Source: Fibrivirga algicola (GTDB lineage Bacteria; Bacteroidota; Bacteroidia; Cytophagales; Spirosomataceae). From it: a stretch of DNA of 64,000 bases. Within the stretch, counting starts at the first letter, position 1; the number at the start of each line of letters is the position of its first letter. The stretch is taken from contig NZ_WAEL01000003.1 of the NCBI RefSeq assembly GCF_011742925.1, positions 496,001-560,000 of the forward strand, given 5' to 3'. The notes below the pieces were generated by a model that saw only the letters and a list, made by a program, of their open reading frames with translations, was not told the origin of the DNA and made no database searches. The translations under genes and the position numbers were made by a program. Positions 60,503 through 64,000 of the stretch are shown one piece after another.

Positions 60503-61525
60503 TTATTTTGGAAAACATGGATCACTACCAAATAAATCTTTCCAATTCCTAATCGTATTTACCAAAGCAATCTGAGAACTAGAATAGATAAATTGATTAC
60601 AATTACCAAGTGTGCATCTATTTACAGTTTGCACTAATTCATCACCAGCTTGCGAATAAGTCACCCTCTTATCAACCTCGAGATCAGAATCGACATCGTC
60701 TTGGGAGGTATTAATGTACAATGTGCGATAGGGTGACAGAGGAAAAATGAACATTGAATCTTCAATAAAATTTACATTAAAAAGTTCAAGCTCTTTATTA
60801 ATTGAAAACCCTGGATTATCTGACGTAATAAATAGATTCGTAATCGATGTTTCTTGTATAGACCATTTTTTTTTCAATAGAAAATCGGCCAGTTGAGGCA
60901 CTATCACGTCCTCAGAACCAATTCCCTCTAGATACAAAGAGAGTCGATGCATATCTTCCGAGAATCCTTCTTTTGCCATAATTTCCATCATTTGAGATAT
61001 AGCATCATCTAGTTTTCTACCCTCTGTAGCTAGACGAGCCTCCCAGACTTCCCGATTCTCCTCTAAATCTTTGATGAGCAAATCATTGGTTCTTCGAACA
61101 GTTTCTTGATTTGTCTTATCATCATTGACCATGTAAGGGTTTCGTTTCTTCATATTCAGTAACGTTTTGATTAAAATCCGCGCATCGTCTATTGGCACAA
61201 AGCGCTCATTAATGACTACGGTTTGCTGATCTACTGAGTCGATTATTCTTCTCATGTCATTTTCATAGCCTTTAAATGACTCTTTTTCAACGATATTCTT
61301 ATCATTGATGCCGTACATTGATGTTACAGCATCATTTCTGAATTTGTACAAATGCTCTTCATGGCAGATTTGCTTTGGCGCATACGAACGAAATGTTGTT
61401 GGCGTATCACGCACGAGCATATTTCTGTCAAAAGCCCATACCTTCTCTTGACCTTGCATATTTACACAAAACCTTCTTATGTAAACTTGTGGTACATAAT
61501 GGTGATTAACATACTGCTTACTCAT
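60503..61525 (-). CDS. DUF4238 domain protein
   Basis: A 340-residue soluble protein. It opens with the DUF4238 signature: KQYVNHHYVPQVYIRRFC, followed by VWAFDRNM and further on NERFVPIDDARILIKTLLNM, FITSDNPGFSIN and IFPLSPYRTLYIN. DUF4238 proteins occur widely in mobile islands and next to defence genes; their biochemical activity is not known, though the two conserved His residues and later acidic motif suggest an enzyme. ATG 61525 is chosen over TTG 61531. It stands alone on the minus strand. Confidence 0.85.
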   Translation of the reverse strand: MSKQYVNHHYVPQVYIRRFCVNMQGQEKVWAFDRNMLVRDTPTTFRSYAPKQICHEEHLYKFRNDAVTSMYGINDKNIVEKESFKGYENDMRRIIDSVDQQTVVINERFVPIDDARILIKTLLNMKKRNPYMVNDDKTNQETVRRTNDLLIKDLEENREVWEARLATEGRKLDDAISQMMEIMAKEGFSEDMHRLSLYLEGIGSEDVIVPQLADFLLKKKWSIQETSITNLFITSDNPGFSINKELELFNVNFIEDSMFIFPLSPYRTLYINTSQDDVDSDLEVDKRVTYSQAGDELVQTVNRCTLGNCNQFIYSSSQIALVNTIRNWKDLFGSDPCFPK

Positions 61526-61655
61526 AAGCAACTTCCTTAATGTAGAAATGAATTAAAACTGCTCTGAATTAGGTAATACATACACTGACTATAGGTGATC
61601 TGACTTATGGTACGATACTTATGCCGTTAATGATAGAGGAACATTAATAAAAGCA

Positions 61656-61682
61656 CCGTAGGGCAGATATTCCGCCCTACGG
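61656..61682 (-). terminator. Terminator of the 56-aa gene
   Basis: CCGTAGGGC pairs with GCCCTACGG; on the minus strand it is followed by TGCTTTTATT. It lies just after the small gene's stop at 61690. Confidence 0.75.
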
Positions 61683-61689
61683 TTAAAGG

Positions 61690-61860
61690 TTAGTGCTCTT
61701 TGCGAACACCTTTAAAAGGGGTACCATCCTGTTTCACATCCATGAAACGTCCGGTGTTAGCATCCCTTTTGACCCATTGCTCTGTGGTGGGGTTGAACGT
61801 CTGAGAGCGTTCACGTACGGCACCAACTCGGCCGCCTCCCGGTTTACCATTTCTAGCCAT
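61690..61860 (-). CDS. Small basic protein (56 aa), MARNGKPGGGRVGAVRERSQ type
   Basis: A 56-residue basic protein. It begins MARNGKPGGGRVGAVRERSQ, continues TFNPTTEQWVKRDANTGRFM and ends DVKQDGTPFKGVRKEH. It resembles a short family scattered in Bacteroidota with the same Gly-Arg-rich start and the W-KRD-TG-FMDVK core, of unknown role. The frame has a clean ATG and stop and its own terminator directly after, so it is very likely real although short. A start two codons upstream (ATG 61866) is possible. Confidence 0.75.
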   Translation of the reverse strand: MARNGKPGGGRVGAVRERSQTFNPTTEQWVKRDANTGRFMDVKQDGTPFKGVRKEH

Positions 61861-62029
61861 GGTCATCAGTAATTAGGATTGCCAGCTTATTTTAAACTGA
61901 GGCAGCTGACCCTAACCCAAGAAGCCTTTAACAAAATCTCCGCAGACCTGTTAAGTTTGCACTTTGTAAATTCTAGGCAAGCTACATGCTTGCTCATCCG
62001 CTGGACTGGATTTGAGTTTTACAAAGCAC

Positions 62030-62065
62030 ACCGAAGTTGGCTCCAACCACTTCGGTTTTTTATTG
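62030..62065 (+). terminator. Plus-strand terminator without known gene
   Basis: ACCGAAGTTGG pairs with CCAACCACTTCGGT (one 2-nt bulge) and is followed by TTTTTTATT. No plus-strand gene ends here; it may close a small RNA starting near 61870, or the weak frame 61879-62127. Confidence 0.55.
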
Positions 62066-62134
62066 GCCACTTGCCAATGCTGATTCTTTTGACGCTGGTT
62101 TTAGACACCTCGCCTAAAGAATATTGATCGTTGA

Positions 62135-64000
62135 TCATGAATCCAGATCGTCAAACGAGTTTCGCAGGTTAATCCGAATCTCATCTCTCAACCTTACATT
62201 ACTGTGTTGAAAGTTGTTGTTTGTAAGACTACGTGTTACTGAACTGTAAACATCATGCTGTTGCAGAGGGTCTCTGATCGTTACGACTAGAGTAAAGTCC
62301 TGTGATAATTCTTCACCGTCAGCATCGGCGATCATCTCAGCGGCTTGAGTAAACAATCCTTTCAGTCTAAGAAACCATTGCTTTGGCGCATTTAATCCTG
62401 TACGACGTTTCGCTGGCGTCATTTCACTCAAATTGACTGCATATTTTTTTACGGGGTGAAACTTACCAGAGTATCTCCGAAGTTGACGCTCGGGGGTAAA
62501 AGAATCATCGACGTACTTCTGAAAACGTTGAGAGTAATTACTTGGCAGAAGTACGTTACAAGGATTTTCTGTGCCAACAGGATTTAATATAGTGGCGACC
62601 TTAGTATCGCGCTCCCGTACAGAATCATAGGTACCTAAAGATACTTCTATGTTTGACTGGCAGTACTCCGACCCTTGACTTCCATCAAGACGGGTACCAG
62701 TAACCAAGGTAGCTACTATCTCCCCATAATACTCACCATCCTCATTTACCAATTCTGGCGGAAAAGGGAAATCAAGAATTTCAATATAGCCACCTCTTAT
62801 TATTGTATCACGAAGAATAAGAGTTACTTCATGAGACGAGTTGTAAATGATTTCTTCGACGCTACCAGGGCGACCATAACCCATTTCCTTAAGCCGGTCT
62901 GTTGGCTCTAAATCTAAATGTGCTGGGTATTTCGCAGAATGGATCACCAATGCTTTTAGCATCAGTGGATCGAACTCTTCCGCCAAGCGGTGACTCAACG
63001 CCCCAACCAAAGCTGTCACACGAGGAGTTGAGAAACTAGTTCCTGAACGTTGTAGCACGCTACCTGAGGTGCTGAATGAATTAACCCCTGTATAGGTAGC
63101 AGTTCCATCAGGCCTCAATCCTCCATTACCACCGAAATGAGTTACGTCTGGTTTAACAAGATTATTTGGCCCAAAACCTATACGCGAAAAAGGAGAAGGA
63201 TACCCTTCAGGAGCTAGATCATACTGATCCTTCCTGTGAGTCATACTACCTACAACTAAAGCTCTAACTGAGTCGGCTGAGGCACTTATCCGGCTTTTAG
63301 GCTGGAATTTTTTAAAGTTTTCACAGTTACCTGCCGATTTACATATTAAAACGTTGAATCGCTCTTGTATTGAATCTAATGCTTTGCCGAAGTCTGAAAA
63401 ATCTTGAGAATCACATTCTACACGGCTACCAAGCGACAAGTTCCAAACCTTTACATCAGGATACTGGCGAATGGCTCTTTGAATGTTCTCGTATAATTCA
63501 TCCTCATCGATGAAAACCCCCCTTCGAGGAAATACAGTTGCATCAAGAATTTTGCACGCGCCTGCACCTACCCACTGCTCATCTTCAAGTTCATCGCTAT
63601 ACAATGCTATACCCGTTACAAACGTACCATGCTCTCGGTCCACATCGCCTTCTTCATACGCCGTGAAACGTCGTGAGTCAATCCACGGAGCAATGTGTGG
63701 AATAGAGGCTATCCCGGAATCTAAGATACCTATTACTGGGTATGTCTGGCCGGGCACAGGTTCCTTCACAGGAACAACCGTGCCCGGCCCGCCGTCATCT
63801 AAGCCCAATGAATATTTGGGCATTGAAGTAATAGAATAAAGTGCCTCAAAATCTTGTATGTGCACTAGTGCATCTGCCTCAACATTACGCACATTGAATA
63901 CCGTAATATCAGCTGAGTACCTAGTTTTGCGTACGAGATCAACACCTAATTCGGTCAACGTTTGCTCAAAGACGCGTTCAACAGACTCATTAAGGCGTCG
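62135..64000 (-). CDS. S8 family peptidase (subtilase), 5' end outside window
   Basis: At least 621 residues of a cytosolic subtilisin-like serine protease; the frame stays open to the window edge (RRLNESVERVFEQT upstream of a TTG at 63958), so the start is beyond it. Counted from that TTG, the triad is Asp80 (VIGILDSGIASIP), His110 (REHGTFVTGI) and Ser308 (GTSFSTPRVTALVG), with oxyanion Asn211 (KSAGNCENF). A C-terminal region of about 250 residues (from DTIIRGGYIEILDFPFP) is beta-rich and specific to this subfamily. No signal peptide can be judged. Such subtilases often follow an AAA ATPase gene in defence loci (the IteA/IteS type); that partner would lie past 64,000. Confidence 0.85.
   Translation of the reverse strand, partial: RRLNESVERVFEQTLTELGVDLVRKTRYSADITVFNVRNVEADALVHIQDFEALYSITSMPKYSLGLDDGGPGTVVPVKEPVPGQTYPVIGILDSGIASIPHIAPWIDSRRFTAYEEGDVDREHGTFVTGIALYSDELEDEQWVGAGACKILDATVFPRRGVFIDEDELYENIQRAIRQYPDVKVWNLSLGSRVECDSQDFSDFGKALDSIQERFNVLICKSAGNCENFKKFQPKSRISASADSVRALVVGSMTHRKDQYDLAPEGYPSPFSRIGFGPNNLVKPDVTHFGGNGGLRPDGTATYTGVNSFSTSGSVLQRSGTSFSTPRVTALVGALSHRLAEEFDPLMLKALVIHSAKYPAHLDLEPTDRLKEMGYGRPGSVEEIIYNSSHEVTLILRDTIIRGGYIEILDFPFPPELVNEDGEYYGEIVATLVTGTRLDGSQGSEYCQSNIEVSLGTYDSVRERDTKVATILNPVGTENPCNVLLPSNYSQRFQKYVDDSFTPERQLRRYSGKFHPVKKYAVNLSEMTPAKRRTGLNAPKQWFLRLKGLFTQAAEMIADADGEELSQDFTLVVTIRDPLQQHDVYSSVTRSLTNNNFQHSNVRLRDEIRINLRNSFDDLDS

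Overview
The window looks like a chromosome segment from a Gram-negative Bacteroidota bacterium of the Cytophagales, most like Spirosoma or a relative. This is inferred from a type IX secretion (T9SS) plug protein, a large protein with a T9SS sorting domain, a DUF3667 zinc-ribbon membrane protein, Bacteroidota-type -33/-7 promoters (TTG and TANNTTTG) and high overall relatedness of lipoprotein signals to this group. No database search was possible, so the genus is a guess.

Positions 1-42,255 read as GC-rich chromosomal core. In order they hold: the end of a GntP-type permease and small membrane proteins; a decayed Uma2 nuclease gene; a giant FG-GAP/ASPIC lipoprotein carrying two in-frame palindromic insertions; a REP-associated transposase (RAYT) with its hairpins; a blaI-blaR1-like regulator pair with two perfect operators; a five-gene minus-strand heavy-metal efflux operon (response regulator, histidine kinase, TolC, adaptor, CzcA); hydrolases; a DUF937-OmpA fusion; a 1,470-residue T9SS cargo protein; a four-gene sulfonate/sulfite cluster (sulfite dehydrogenase SorA-like, cytochrome SorB-like, SsuD-like monooxygenase, SSS symporter); a divergent histidine kinase/response regulator pair; a 5'-nucleotidase split over two genes; purQ; an Hsp70 homologue; an AraC-Ogt fusion; the T9SS plug protein; DUF3667; and an ABC-F ATPase.

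At 42,422-42,494 lies tRNA-Thr(CGT), followed at once by a tyrosine integrase. From here to the window end the DNA is visibly more AT-rich, gene-sparse and scattered with gene remnants. I read this as a genomic island whose far end lies beyond 64,000. It has a recombination/replication module (integrase, DUF4926, excisionase-like HTH protein, VRR-NUC nuclease, RecA-like RepA helicase, zinc-finger primase-like protein) and a repeat block that could be an origin. No relaxase or structural phage gene is visible.

The island cargo is defence-like: a stand-alone FtsH-type (M41-like) HEAAH protein, a 1,274-residue TIR-like/P-loop STAND-type NTPase, a two-gene unit joining a PD-(D/E)XK nuclease-like protein to an AlbA_2 (Schlafen-type) protein, a DUF4238 protein, and a subtilase (S8) cut by the window edge that probably pairs with an ATPase gene outside. 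A perfect 22-bp inverted repeat separates the STAND gene from the nuclease/AlbA_2 unit. These loci are the best candidates for an undescribed system.
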